Positions 53,409 to 61,608 of a stretch of DNA of 64,000 nt are shown one piece after another (position 1 is the stretch's first letter; each line of letters starts with the position of its first letter). The DNA is from Desulfosarcina alkanivorans. GTDB lineage: Bacteria > Desulfobacterota > Desulfobacteria > Desulfobacterales > Desulfosarcinaceae. Under the pieces are notes generated by a model. The model made no database searches and was not told the DNA's origin. It worked only from the letters and a program-made list of their open reading frames with translations. The stretch lies in assembly GCF_009688945.1 (NCBI RefSeq), contig NZ_AP021874.1:434001-498000 (forward strand), read 5' to 3'. Position numbers and translations under genes: made by a program.

Positions 53409-54656
53409 TCATCTCAAATGGTTGACGAAAGCCTCTTTTATAAAGGGAAAGTTTTCTTCAGGCACGCCCCAGCGCAGATAAACCTCCTCCCACCCGGAAA
53501 GGAACACTTCTTTCAAGCGTTCAATCACCTGCCGGCCGTCCGCCGTTGCAAGGCCAAAGACCGGACTGACGGACAAAGCGTTTTCCAGGGTCGCCAGCCG
53601 GCTGCCATCCTTGCCCACGCCGAGCGTCAAATTGCGCGGCATTTTCGGCCCCATGTCGGGCTGAGGAACGACATCATAAGCCGGGGACAGTCGCCACCCG
53701 AGGCCGGGCAGATAAATGAATCCGTGATTGCGTATATGGTCATCGGCGTTGTTACACAGGATGTTGAACACCATCCGCATGAAAAACTGCCTCAGATCGT
53801 CCTGGACGGCTGGGGCGGCAATGTGTTTTCGCATCTGAGCGGCGATTTCCTGGTAACTGCCAGTGGCGAGATCGTCGGTTGCCAACAAGGTTGCAGCCGA
53901 GATGAAGGGGATCGGATTGCCGGCCGAGTCACGATCAAACCGCTCGATCAGAAACACGTCCCGATTTCCCACCATCAGGGTTTTGGAATTCGGCACATCG
54001 ATACCGCAGCGTGCGGCAAGCCGAAGCGTGGCGTGTTCGATCCGGCAGGTGTTCCACGCTTCACGCTCCCGTCCGAATTTGGCGATCCATCGGCGGCCTT
54101 GATGCACGGTCGGCGCTTTGGGTTGAGCGCCCCCCAATGAAGATCCCCGCAATAGAAAACGGCGATGCCGGGGCGGAAGATTCTCCCCCTTGTCAATCCG
54201 GTCCACCGCAGCGATCATGTCGCCCAGATCGAGTGTCGCGCCCTGGGGCGGATAGTTGGGCCATCCCGGATTGATGGGCGCGGGGCCTTCCTCCAGGGAG
54301 CGTCCGAAGCCAAGCGCACCGGTTCTGTCTTCGACCGGCAGGGCCGTGAGGTATTGGAATTCGCCTGGTGACTGAGGCTCGGCTGCCCTGGCAAGCAGGT
54401 GCCGCCCCCACCCATCGGGGGCCGTATCACGAATCGCTCCGAAAAGTGGTGAGGCGGGCCTGGACCGGAAGAGATTCTCTCCTAAGGGAAGCTGGACCGG
54501 GTCAATGGCGATGGCATCCCGGCGCTGCAGGTATCTTTTGCCGTACTGGAACGTGGCGTGAACTTCCCGGCGGTCTTCGATGATGGTCAAGTAGCCACAG
54601 GGCACCCACTGGCCGCCCAGATGGATAAACACATAAGCGCTGTTTTCATTTGCCAT
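53409..54656 (-). CDS. hipA: HipA-family toxin kinase
   Basis: Ser/Thr kinase toxin of a type II toxin-antitoxin pair; HipA proteins phosphorylate glutamyl-tRNA synthetase or other targets to cause dormancy. The 415-residue protein has an N-subdomain ('PLFGAIRDTAPDGWGRHLLAR', 'GALGFGRSL'), an ATP-site region ('SSLGGAQPKAPTVHQGRRWIAKF'), the catalytic loop 'ILCNNADDHIRNHGF' and the metal-binding 'LSPAYDVVP'. All kinase residues appear intact. It lies 17 bp after the antitoxin gene, in the usual antitoxin-toxin order. Confidence 0.92.
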   Translation of the reverse strand: MANENSAYVFIHLGGQWVPCGYLTIIEDRREVHATFQYGKRYLQRRDAIAIDPVQLPLGENLFRSRPASPLFGAIRDTAPDGWGRHLLARAAEPQSPGEFQYLTALPVEDRTGALGFGRSLEEGPAPINPGWPNYPPQGATLDLGDMIAAVDRIDKGENLPPRHRRFLLRGSSLGGAQPKAPTVHQGRRWIAKFGREREAWNTCRIEHATLRLAARCGIDVPNSKTLMVGNRDVFLIERFDRDSAGNPIPFISAATLLATDDLATGSYQEIAAQMRKHIAAPAVQDDLRQFFMRMVFNILCNNADDHIRNHGFIYLPGLGWRLSPAYDVVPQPDMGPKMPRNLTLGVGKDGSRLATLENALSVSPVFGLATADGRQVIERLKEVFLSGWEEVYLRWGVPEENFPFIKEAFVNHLR

Positions 54657-54673
54657 GATTGATTATCCCACAA

Positions 54674-55024
54674 TCAGAAATCCAGATCGACTTTGCCGCG
54701 GCCAGGGCGGATACGCTGTTTTTTTTCATGGCCTTGACGGTCGATAAGATTTCCCACCGCATCGGATTCGGGGCTGGCCAGGTGATCCAGGTCGTTTTCC
54801 AGCCCGAGGGCTAAAAGCGCTGCCGCCAGAACGCCGAGACTTACCCCGGGGTCGCCGGATTCGAGCCTGCCCATCGTCTTGCGGGTCACGAACATGCGCC
54901 CGGCCATTTCCTTCATGGTCATCCCGCGCCGCTTGCGAGCCAGCTTGATCTGTTGCCCCACCTCGACCAGTTTCTGCCTCAACGACAGGGGCAATCCGTC
55001 TTTTCCAAGCGATTTATGTGTCAT
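54674..55024 (-). CDS. hipB: HipB-type XRE-family antitoxin
   Basis: A 116-residue HTH protein from ATG 55024, with an XRE HTH ('VGQQIKLARKRRGMTMKEMAGRMFVTRKTMGRLESGDPGVSLGVLAAAL') and a basic tail. Neutralises HipA and represses the operon. The longer open frame begins 23 codons earlier, inside the promoter, so I exclude it. The operator and promoter at 55043-55081 are directly upstream. Confidence 0.88.
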   Translation of the reverse strand: MTHKSLGKDGLPLSLRQKLVEVGQQIKLARKRRGMTMKEMAGRMFVTRKTMGRLESGDPGVSLGVLAAALLALGLENDLDHLASPESDAVGNLIDRQGHEKKQRIRPGRGKVDLDF

Positions 55025-55042
55025 ATAATACCCTGAAAATTG

Positions 55043-55081
55043 TTTAATGAGTATTAAATAACGCTTTAAGTCTATTGTCAA
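55043..55081 (-). promoter_or_regulatory. hipBA promoter with palindromic operator over the -10
   Basis: On the minus strand TTGACA (55081-55076), 17 bases and TTTAAT (55058-55053) form a near-consensus promoter. The 16-bp palindrome TTTAAT-GAGT-ATTAAA (55043-55058) includes the -10, so HipB binding there would block RNA polymerase. The hipB ATG is 19 bases downstream of the palindrome. Confidence 0.7.
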
Positions 55082-55490
55082 GCGGTCAGTCAACCATCAG
55101 ATTTGGCCTGCTTCGATGATTTACCCGCCGGTGTTTTCCTGCGAGTGTGGTTAATCGGCGCAGGCAGGTTAATTTTTAGCCCGTTTCTCTTGATAAGAAC
55201 GATTTCATGCCTTAGAGTGAATTATGAAATTGCCGGGCTTCAACAAACATAGAATGCCATGACTTGGTTTTGACCAGTCGACGGCCATATTTAACAATGG
55301 GGGCTCCGAGCAATTCATCAAAGGCTTCTGGGGGTATTGGCTCCATTCTTAGCCCTGGGAGCCTTTGTAATGCATTTCCAATATGGTCAGTACGTTACCA
55401 CGAAAAAGGCAGAGCCCCGTTAGAGGCTCTGCCGTGAACCGCCATGTCAGCGAATTCAATTTTTACTGCCTGCTTTTCGAAGCTCTGCCG
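55082..55490. other. Intergenic accessory DNA
   Basis: This 409-base region contains a minus-strand terminator (55403-55433). No gene was recognised in it. Confidence 0.45.
55403..55433 (-). terminator. Rho-independent terminator, minus strand
   Basis: Perfect 9-bp arms GGCAGAGCC/GGCTCTGCC with an 8-nt loop, followed on the minus strand by TTTTT. It sits 57 bp after the small minus-strand ORF that ends at 55491. Confidence 0.75.
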
Positions 55491-55748
55491 TTAAGCCAGT
55501 TCACACCGGACATTGAGGGGGATTCTATGAATTAACCATTCCGCAGTCCTGAGCCATTTCTTCTTTTCAACCATTTTCATGCTGAAACGGTAGACACTGC
55601 AGTAAATTTTGTCAGGAACAACGTTAATCGGTCCCAATTCAGACATTTTCAGACCCGCCCGATAATAAAGCTTATTGCGATTGAGACGGTATGCGAGGTT
55701 GCGTATAAGCATCAAAACGGCCTTCCTCAGACGTTTCATCTTGTTCAA
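55491..55748 (-). CDS. Small hypothetical protein
   Basis: An 85-residue (or 82, from ATG 55739) basic protein, 'MKRLRKAVLMLIRNLAYRLNRNKLYYRAGLKMSELGPINVVPDKIYCSVYRF...', with no recognised domain. The only support for a real gene is length and the terminator directly downstream. The first start is TTG and its ribosome-binding site is weak. Confidence 0.35.
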   Translation of the reverse strand: MNKMKRLRKAVLMLIRNLAYRLNRNKLYYRAGLKMSELGPINVVPDKIYCSVYRFSMKMVEKKKWLRTAEWLIHRIPLNVRCELA

Positions 55749-56019
55749 CCCATCACATCAATTCCCAAATCACATCCCAGGTGAGGGTCTTTGTTTTCAC
55801 ACTCAAAGTTGGCTTCACGGGTATCGACATGTCCTTCGCTATTGTCTTCAAAGTAATCCTGAGTTCTATTTTCGGCCATGGTGTCACCTCATTGGCTGAT
55901 TGTTGTATTGGTGTTTCGTTTTGCTTAGACCCATTGTACTGCATGCAACGGTTTCGGCAATGTGAGCCGGTTGGCTGTTGGATGGTAGGTGGAATCTATC
56001 ATCCCTTTGAATCAGTGTC

Positions 56020-56177
56020 CATCCGGAAACGTAACTTTCCGTTATCAACGATATGGCCTGGTAATTCTCGATAGTACGGTCACATCAAATCACATTCATC
56101 TGCTTGCGGCAGATGATGGAGGCCGCAGGCAAACCGGATCTCATCTGGTCGTCCAGATCCATCAGATGGCCATGTAA
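56020..56177 (+). pseudogene. Remnant of a REP-associated tyrosine transposase (RAYT)
   Basis: The plus-strand reading 'YQRYGLVILDSTVTSNHIHLLAADDGGRR' matches the HUH motif region (SNHxHLL) of Y1-type RAYT transposases. Sequence on both sides of it is degenerate: the upstream catalytic start is missing and the downstream Tyr region is replaced by unrelated codons. It is a fragment, not a functional gene. Confidence 0.6.
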
Positions 56178-56276
56178 CCAAAAACTTCCCGATCAGCCAG
56201 AGCATCAATGGTGCCACGGAACAGGCAGTACACCATAGGGTGACCTACTACACCTCCAATCGATTCCCACAAATAG

Positions 56277-56299
56277 ACGAGGCCCACAATTGGGCCTCG
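56277..56299 (-). terminator. Hairpin, probable minus-strand terminator
   Basis: Perfect 9-bp arms CGAGGCCCA/TGGGCCTCG around a CAAT loop; on the minus strand it is followed by TCTATTTGT. It lies 187 bp after the khpA-like stop. Confidence 0.45.
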
Positions 56300-56485
56300 C
56301 CTTCCCATGAAATTTACCTGAAATAAAGTTAGTGTACCTTCAGCAGAGTATAAAGCATTGCCCATGCCAACATCCTTGGTCGACTCTTAGCACTTGTAAA
56401 TATGAGAGATATTTTCAAATGAACGCAATGCGGCACATCTGGTATGTGCCTTTTTGTTTACGCAGGATTGATACGGGTGTGTAAT

Positions 56486-56716
56486 TTATTCGATGATTTC
56501 AAGAACAGCACGTTTTTTCATCTTGGAGGATACCGCACTTAAAATAGTCCGCATAGCCATAGCTGTTCTGCCTTGCTTGCCGATGACCTTCCCTAAATCT
56601 TCTTTGGCCACAGTGAGTTCCAAAACAATAGTATGGTCGCCTGGCACTTCCGCAACACCTACCTGCTCGGGCCTGTTTACCAATGACTTCGCAATAAGGG
56701 TAATCAGCTCTTTCAT
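56486..56716 (-). CDS. KhpA-like KH-domain RNA-binding protein, isolated copy
   Basis: A 76-residue single KH domain protein from ATG 56716 with AAGGAG upstream: '[24 protein letters not shown]...[44 protein letters not shown]'. The GKQG loop (GxxG) that grips RNA is intact. KhpA normally sits between rpsP and rimM; this copy is alone in accessory DNA. It may be a horizontally acquired or second copy acting on RNA. Confidence 0.88.
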   Translation of the reverse strand: MKELITLIAKSLVNRPEQVGVAEVPGDHTIVLELTVAKEDLGKVIGKQGRTAMAMRTILSAVSSKMKKRAVLEIIE

Positions 56717-57238
56717 CGCCTGCTCCTTCCATTGGATATCGCAGCTACGTAATGTATGCTGCTTATGGGCATTCAACATGGCTATGCTATCTGTTGGTAA
56801 TAGCATGCTGGCATAAATATTCGGGATGTCCAAATTATTAGCAGGTTCCATACCAGTATTGGAGTGGGTGTTGTGATGAAGAAAGCCCCAGCAGAAGACG
56901 GTTGTTGATTCCCGCAATCAACGGAAGACAATTTTCGGATTAAATTGAAGAGTTTTCGAAGTTTTCAAATTTACTGGAACTTTGTTTATATCCACCGGTT
57001 TTCAACGACTTTCCACCGTTGGTCGGACCTCTATTAGGGTGCGCTACGCGCTCCAATCTTATGGGTTTTTCAAGGCATGGGCAGGAAGGCTTGAATAAAA
57101 TGAGGGGAGCAGCATTTCTGATTTGCTACTCCCCTCTGGGCATTTTATTCAATGCCTCCTGCACCCGGCTATCCCTTGACAGGTTGCTCCCCAGCAGAGC
57201 CTGTCTCCGTTTCACCGGGCAAACCGTATCGAATCGGA
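56717..57238. other. Intergenic region left of the transposon
   Basis: This 522-base region is mostly AT-rich and holds the long inverted repeat at 57091-57152. No gene was recognised. The transposon's left end probably lies here, but I could not identify terminal repeats. Confidence 0.4.
57091..57152. repeat. Long interrupted inverted repeat (hairpin/cruciform)
   Basis: Outer arms TTGAATAAAATG and CATTTTATTCAA pair perfectly (12 bp). Inner arms AGGGGAGCAGC and GCTACTCCCCT pair at 10 of 11. A 5-nt bulge (CTGGG) and an 11-nt loop separate them. Read on the minus strand it is followed by T-rich sequence and would end transcription of the transposon operon. Confidence 0.7.
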
Positions 57239-57373
57239 TTAAAATTTCATCTTTTTCTGCTGGCTTACCACAGACAACTCATCCGTTAATCGGTTGAGCA
57301 CATTTAAGATGGCGGCCAATACAAGCGCCTCCAGTTTTTGGCGGATATCTTCGGCGGTCGGATGGGATGGCAT
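57239..57373 (-). CDS. Small ORF at the end of the transposon operon
   Basis: A 44-residue ORF, 'MPSHPTAEDIRQKLEALVLAAILNVLNRLT...', starts at ATG 57373 behind AAAGGAG, 13 bp after the ATPase stop. A predicted amphipathic helix covers most of it. It may be a fourth component of the element; unknown function. Confidence 0.5.
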   Translation of the reverse strand: MPSHPTAEDIRQKLEALVLAAILNVLNRLTDELSVVSQQKKMKF

Positions 57374-57386
57374 ATCGACTCCTTTC

Positions 57387-58202
57387 CTAAAATATTTCGG
57401 ATGCGGCAAGCCGCACATGTTCCGCGTTGACAGTTTTTTCATGACCCATTGCCGCGGCAACCAGGGCACCGCGAGCCAGGTGGTTGGCTTTCCTGAAGAT
57501 GCCGCCCGATCCTTGGTGGATGGCCGTGATAGCATCACCTTCGAACAGCATCCGGTCGATTCCGGCAATGGTCAGATGATGCTGAAGATAGGTTTGCATC
57601 TGTTCTTTTTTGGAACCGATGAAATGGCTTTTGGCCACCACCCGCGATGCCAGGGGAAGACAACCCGGATATCGCAGGTTGTCGATCAAATGAGTTTGTC
57701 CGGCCAGTACCATGGGCAGGTAGGGTTTTGAGTCCATCTCGAACTGACACAGCGTATGCAGCTCCACGAAGACTTCCAGACGGAGCAAAGAGGCTTCATC
57801 GATGACCAGAACGACATTTTGTTTTTTCCCGTGGATCAATTCCAATACTTCTCGTTTGATTCCATCGGTCATGGCCGCACGGGAGGTCCCGGCAGGTTTC
57901 ATTCCCAGTTCTCCCATGATCAGGCGGTACAGTTCCAGGATGGAACCGGACGTGGCTGTGACGTAGACCAGCTTGTACTCGGAAGGATGCAGACCGTTTA
58001 CCAGATAACGGATGGCTGTGGATTTACCGGAGCCGATCTCACCGGTGATCAGATAAATCGCCCCTAACCCCAAACTGTAATCGAAACGGTTCTTCGCTGC
58101 CGCCAGTTGATCCGTTTCAAGTATATCCGTCACCGCGATATCCGCCGTGAAGGGCTCTTTCTCAAAACCGAAGAACGGCAGATACGGCGTATTCATTTCC
58201 AT
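57387..58202 (-). CDS. AAA ATPase of the transposon (ExeA/TniB-like)
   Basis: A 271-residue AAA+ ATPase with Walker A 'LITGEIGSGKSTAIRYL' and Walker B 'NVVLVIDEASLL'. It has a sensor-like 'MVLAGQTHL' and a C-terminal helical lid ('GSGGIFRKANHLARGALVAAA'). Proteins of this ExeA/TniB type act as target-selection or transposase-regulating ATPases in DDE transposons. Its start overlaps the transposase stop, so the pair is translationally coupled. Confidence 0.88.
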   Translation of the reverse strand: MEMNTPYLPFFGFEKEPFTADIAVTDILETDQLAAAKNRFDYSLGLGAIYLITGEIGSGKSTAIRYLVNGLHPSEYKLVYVTATSGSILELYRLIMGELGMKPAGTSRAAMTDGIKREVLELIHGKKQNVVLVIDEASLLRLEVFVELHTLCQFEMDSKPYLPMVLAGQTHLIDNLRYPGCLPLASRVVAKSHFIGSKKEQMQTYLQHHLTIAGIDRMLFEGDAITAIHQGSGGIFRKANHLARGALVAAAMGHEKTVNAEHVRLAASEIF

Positions 58203-59467
58203 AGACCGCCTCCCTGATAATCCGTCTTGTGGGCCGGTTCGAGTTGGGTATTGATGTTCTTGTCCCGCTTTACCCGGCAGTTAACATGCAGATCCACGGG
58301 AACCAACAATCCGTGGGACTTCCGATTGAAAAACACCTCAGCCGTTTTCGGTTCGCTTTCGTGATACAAAATCAGCACCCGCTTGCCGATCAATACCACC
58401 GGGGCTTCGAACAGGTTGCCGTTGAGTGTGACGGTTCGATCCTTTGCGACGGTTCGGTATACGGCGGTGCGAAAGTGATCGTTCAGGTTCTTCGGTGCCG
58501 TTCGGATGCAGGCAAGGTTTTTGCTGAACCGGTTAAAGGGCGTCATGCCGGTGGCGCTGTGAATGCGTTGGTGATAGGCTGTATCGAGCCAATGGGCAAA
58601 CGACTGATTCAATCGTTCCAGGGAGGAAAGATCGGCTGCAGGTAAAAATCCACCGCGAACGGTTTTGAAGAATCTCTCAATTTTGCCCTTGCCCTGGGGC
58701 TTGTACGGCCTTGCATGAATGAGGGCGATGGCCAGTGAGGCACAGGTAAATTCGAGTTTGCGGCTGCGATAGGCAGCGCCGTTGTCCACGTACAGTTTTC
58801 GCGGCAATCCTCGTTTGGAAAGTGCTTTTTCAAAAGCATCCATGAAACTGGCCAGGTTCTCCGACAGGTAGAACCCGCCGTAAACGATCAATCGGGAATG
58901 ATCGTCGATAAAAGCGATCAAATAGCTTTTTCGCATTTTCTGATCGACCACCACCTTGGGTCCGTGCATCACATCGCTTTGCCAGATGTCGTTGACCAGC
59001 TCGGCTTCGTACTTTCTTCGATCCTCCGGTTTGGGGGATTGATCCATCAACCCGTGTCGGTGAAACAGCCGATAGAGGGTGGAAAGACCAAAGCTTGCAG
59101 GAACAATTGTCTGGCGTTTGAGACTTTCCAAAAGCATCGGGACTGGCGTTGCCATCTGGCTTTGTCTAGTGGCAAGGACGATGTTGACTGTTTCTTCGTC
59201 CAAGTTTCGGGATCTACCCTGATCGCCTCTTTTCCCGGGATACAGCGATTCGATACGGCCGTTGCTTTTTTGGTAACGTCGAATCCAGCGATAGATCGTA
59301 TTTTCGCTGATCCGTGTTCGGCTGGAATAGGGAATGACCCATTTGCGCTCGCACTTCTCCCTCAACAGTCGCCGTTTCTCGCTTCTGGTCAGGTTCGTCG
59401 TGCCGACAAACTCGTGAATGACCCCGAACCGGAAAACAGCGACGGTCTCATCCTTTTCTTGTGTCAT
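58193..59467 (-). CDS. DDE (rve-type) transposase
   Basis: A 424-residue transposase from ATG 59467 (AAGGAGG upstream). The N-terminal HTH is 'RISENTIYRWIRRYQKSNGRIESLYPGKRG'. The integrase core is 'NDIWQSDVMHGPKVVVDQKMRKSYLIAFIDDHSRLIVYGGFYLSE' (first Asp), 'KLYVDNGAAYRS' (second Asp) and 'PYKPQGKGKIERFFKTVRGGFLP' (Glu), followed by a Mu-type C-terminal beta barrel. Cut-and-paste or replicative transposition. All three acidic residues are present, so it looks intact. Confidence 0.93.
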   Translation of the reverse strand: MTQEKDETVAVFRFGVIHEFVGTTNLTRSEKRRLLREKCERKWVIPYSSRTRISENTIYRWIRRYQKSNGRIESLYPGKRGDQGRSRNLDEETVNIVLATRQSQMATPVPMLLESLKRQTIVPASFGLSTLYRLFHRHGLMDQSPKPEDRRKYEAELVNDIWQSDVMHGPKVVVDQKMRKSYLIAFIDDHSRLIVYGGFYLSENLASFMDAFEKALSKRGLPRKLYVDNGAAYRSRKLEFTCASLAIALIHARPYKPQGKGKIERFFKTVRGGFLPAADLSSLERLNQSFAHWLDTAYHQRIHSATGMTPFNRFSKNLACIRTAPKNLNDHFRTAVYRTVAKDRTVTLNGNLFEAPVVLIGKRVLILYHESEPKTAEVFFNRKSHGLLVPVDLHVNCRVKRDKNINTQLEPAHKTDYQGGGLWK

Positions 59468-59568
59468 ACAAACCTCCTTTTTTGTGTTTCCCCTAGCTTT
59501 AAACCATTTCTCACGGTACGGGGAGCGCACTGTTCGGTAGGTTTGTCGATGACGGAAAGAACTCCGGA

Positions 59569-60009
59569 TTAGATGGTCCGACTGACAGGTGTCCGGCCCA
59601 TATTCAGGAATAGGGAAAAGGCGGCAAGCAAATCGGTTCCGATCCCGAAACAGGCCAGGGCTTTTCGTTTCAGTGCGGCCAGCCAATGGCGCTGCCGGGA
59701 TGTAGACAACTTCGAGTTCCATCTGCCGCTGGATAGGCGTTGCTTCAAACAATCGGAAATTGTTAAAATCGGCACCTGGAAACGATTAAAATAACCTTCG
59801 GGCTTCATTTTGATAATGCAATTACAGTCCGGGCAACGGTATCTTCGAAGCCATACGCCAAAAGCAAATCCATCAAAATAGGCGAGTACGAAACCGTGTC
59901 CCCATATTCGGGTTGAACCACACCTGGGGCATCCGCGAGGTGTTGGCCAACAAAAATTGCGTCCCTGTTCATCAATATCCTTGAGTTTTACACAAACGGA
60001 AAGTATCAT
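59569..60009 (-). CDS. Zinc-ribbon protein of the transposon
   Basis: A 146-residue protein from ATG 60009 with a zinc ribbon formed by 'GCPRCGSTRIWGHG' and 'RYRCPDCNCIIKMKP' (four Cys). The C-terminal part is helical and rich in Arg/Trp. It lies just upstream of the transposase on the same strand and resembles the zinc-ribbon (DUF6431-type) proteins found beside such elements. A DNA-binding or target-choice role is inferred. Confidence 0.75.
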   Translation of the reverse strand: MILSVCVKLKDIDEQGRNFCWPTPRGCPRCGSTRIWGHGFVLAYFDGFAFGVWLRRYRCPDCNCIIKMKPEGYFNRFQVPILTISDCLKQRLSSGRWNSKLSTSRQRHWLAALKRKALACFGIGTDLLAAFSLFLNMGRTPVSRTI

Positions 60010-60096
60010 CGGACCATTCTTTGTTGGGGTCGATAATACGACCCGGTTTTCTGGGGTGCTCCGGTCTGCCAACCGTCACCCCTTTTCTTTATCCAT

Positions 60097-60126
60097 AAAA
60101 AAAGCCCCCTTGCCGGAGGCTCATCT
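60097..60126 (-). terminator. Rho-independent terminator upstream of the transposon genes
   Basis: Read on the minus strand, AGCCTCC pairs with GGGGGCT (one T-G wobble) around a short loop and is followed by seven T residues. No minus-strand gene is visible upstream of it, so it either insulates the element or is left from a lost gene. Confidence 0.55.
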
Positions 60127-60291
60127 AATTCGAAAATTCTTTTCCGTTTGTCAACGATTGTGATTATCTTGCCGGTTACTCCACCCTCGATCCCGCTAAC
60201 CTACACGGTCTGCTGGGGCTTCGGAGGATTGTGCGGGTGGAATGGAGGTAGATGGTAATTCCACTGACCCTGTAGACCCTGTCTAACCCAA

Positions 60292-60522
60292 TTGGTTACA
60301 GAGGATTTTTTAACAGTGGGTGCCCTGGTACACGGCTGTAAAGCTTGTATACTTTTCCAAACTGAGGAAGCATTATCATTGGGTGCCACAGCAGAAGAGA
60401 TTCTTGAAGCCTGCGCTGTAGCGATTTCCTTAGGAGGCACTATGGGGGCCGGAGAGACCACACGAGTCGTCCAACTTTTAGAGGAGAAAGGACTCCTGGA
60501 GGAGCTAAAAAAGGATAGTTAA
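60292..60522 (+). pseudogene. C-terminal part of a carboxymuconolactone decarboxylase-family gene
   Basis: The reading 'LTVGALVHGCKACILFQTEEALSLGATAEEILEACAVAISLGGTMGAGETTRVVQLLEEKG' matches the CMD/AhpD core with its CxxC pair. The N-terminal half of the fold and a proper start are missing. The gene appears truncated at its 5' side, next to the transposon. Confidence 0.65.
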
Positions 60523-60563
60523 TTTTCGTGCAGGTTACTCCAATGAATTAAAGGATTGGGTAA

Positions 60564-60980
60564 GGTCGGCCTAGTAGGTATGGCATAAAACAAGCCGAAT
60601 ATGATCAGCATAATAAGATTGAAAAAAATGAAACAGTTTTGATTTGTTACATAAATGACACTCCTGTTTCCAGTGGGTGCTTCAAAAAAGTTGATGAAGA
60701 CACCATAGAAATCAAACGAATGTATGTCGATCCATCACATAGAAGAAAAGGAATTTCTTCTAAACTTCTGTCAGAACTTGAGTCTTGGGCTAAGGAGTTA
60801 AACTTTGCTATATCACTTCTTGAAACCGGGAAAGGCCAACCAGAGGCAATAGGTTTATATACAAAAGCAGGGTATAAAATTACAGAGAATTATGGGTCTT
60901 ATATAGGCATTGAAAACAGTATTTGCATGAAAAAAGGTATGTATTCACGGGGTAATTTGATCGTCGAGTTATCTTCGTAA
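60564..60980 (+). pseudogene. N-terminally truncated GNAT acetyltransferase
   Basis: The frame is open from 60564 and reads 'YGIKQAEYDQHNKIEKNETVLICYINDTPVSSGCFKKVDEDTIEIKRMYVDPSHRRKGISSKLLSELESWAKEL...'. This includes the acetyl-CoA-binding motif (RRKGIS) and the family C-terminus ('IGIENSICMKKG'). No ATG exists at the expected start and the first strand is missing. A TTG at 60639 could give a shorter product. Probably decayed; AT-rich codon use differs from the core. Confidence 0.6.
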
Positions 60981-61019
60981 CTCTCCGAAAATACAACACA
61001 AATCCAATTCCTTACAACT

Positions 61020-61512
61020 GCCTGAAATAATTAAAAAAATCTAGATTTTTCTTTTTGGTTGTGGTAAAGTGTTTTTCATGGCACTCAAAAGACCCTTTTC
61101 TGAACTCGATTGGCAACTGACACCGGAGCCGGTACGGCATTACATTGTCCCTAAAGCGAGCCGATTGGTGACGCAGCCACACGCATCGTACACCGCTGGG
61201 GGGAAATAAAAACCCCGCGCTTACGCAGTTCGTTGCTGGCACGGACCTGCCCATGAGCTGGCTGCTCAACGGCATAGGCCACGACAGCAGCCTCGGTCGT
61301 TTCGTCTGTGCGGTTCTTGATACTGGGTTTGCGGCGCTTTCGATCGACGAGGGCATCGATGCCGCCAGCTTCAACAGCGTTCTGGTAGCGGTTAAAGGTG
61401 TCACGGGAAAGCCCCATGATCCGGCAGGCTTTGGATTCGTTGCCAAGCTCCTCGGCCAGTTCAACAATCCGATCTTGTGTTTGATAACGGTTTTGGTACC
61501 ATTCAGCATAGG
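61020..61512 (-). pseudogene. Frameshifted fragment of an IS481-type transposase
   Basis: Minus-strand reading 'EWYQNRYQTQDRIVELAEELGNESKACRIMGLSRDTFNRYQNAVEAGGIDALVDRKRRKP...EQPAHGQVRASNELRKRGVFISP' is the HTH part of IS481-like transposases. It then continues in another frame as 'SGVRCVWLRHQSARF'. The DDE domain is absent. It lacks an in-frame start and is inactive. Confidence 0.75.
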
Positions 61513-61608
61513 AGGGTTACCTCCTATGGTTTTGATGGTTTTGGTTGGCACCTTCATCAAAACCGGTAACCCTCACTTTTTCAAGTGCGGTGTCAGATCA
61601 AATCGAAA

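Larger units (their letters stand above)
55749..56485. other. Degenerate accessory DNA with a transposase remnant
   Basis: This 737-base region contains a REP-associated transposase fragment (about 56020-56150) and a 9-bp hairpin (56277-56299). No intact gene. Confidence 0.5.
57239..60072 (-). mobile_element. Four-gene DDE transposon (zinc ribbon, rve transposase, AAA ATPase, small ORF)
   Basis: Four genes on one strand with short gaps or overlaps form an apparently complete transposition module. Boundaries are approximate: I could not find terminal inverted repeats or a target duplication. A truncated CMD gene begins about 220 bp to the right, suggesting that this element or an earlier insertion cut it. 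Confidence 0.7.

Noticed and set aside
57091..57152. Inverted repeat as an integron attC site
   Set aside because: The GTTRRRY/RYYYAAC core sequences expected at the ends are absent and no integrase is nearby.
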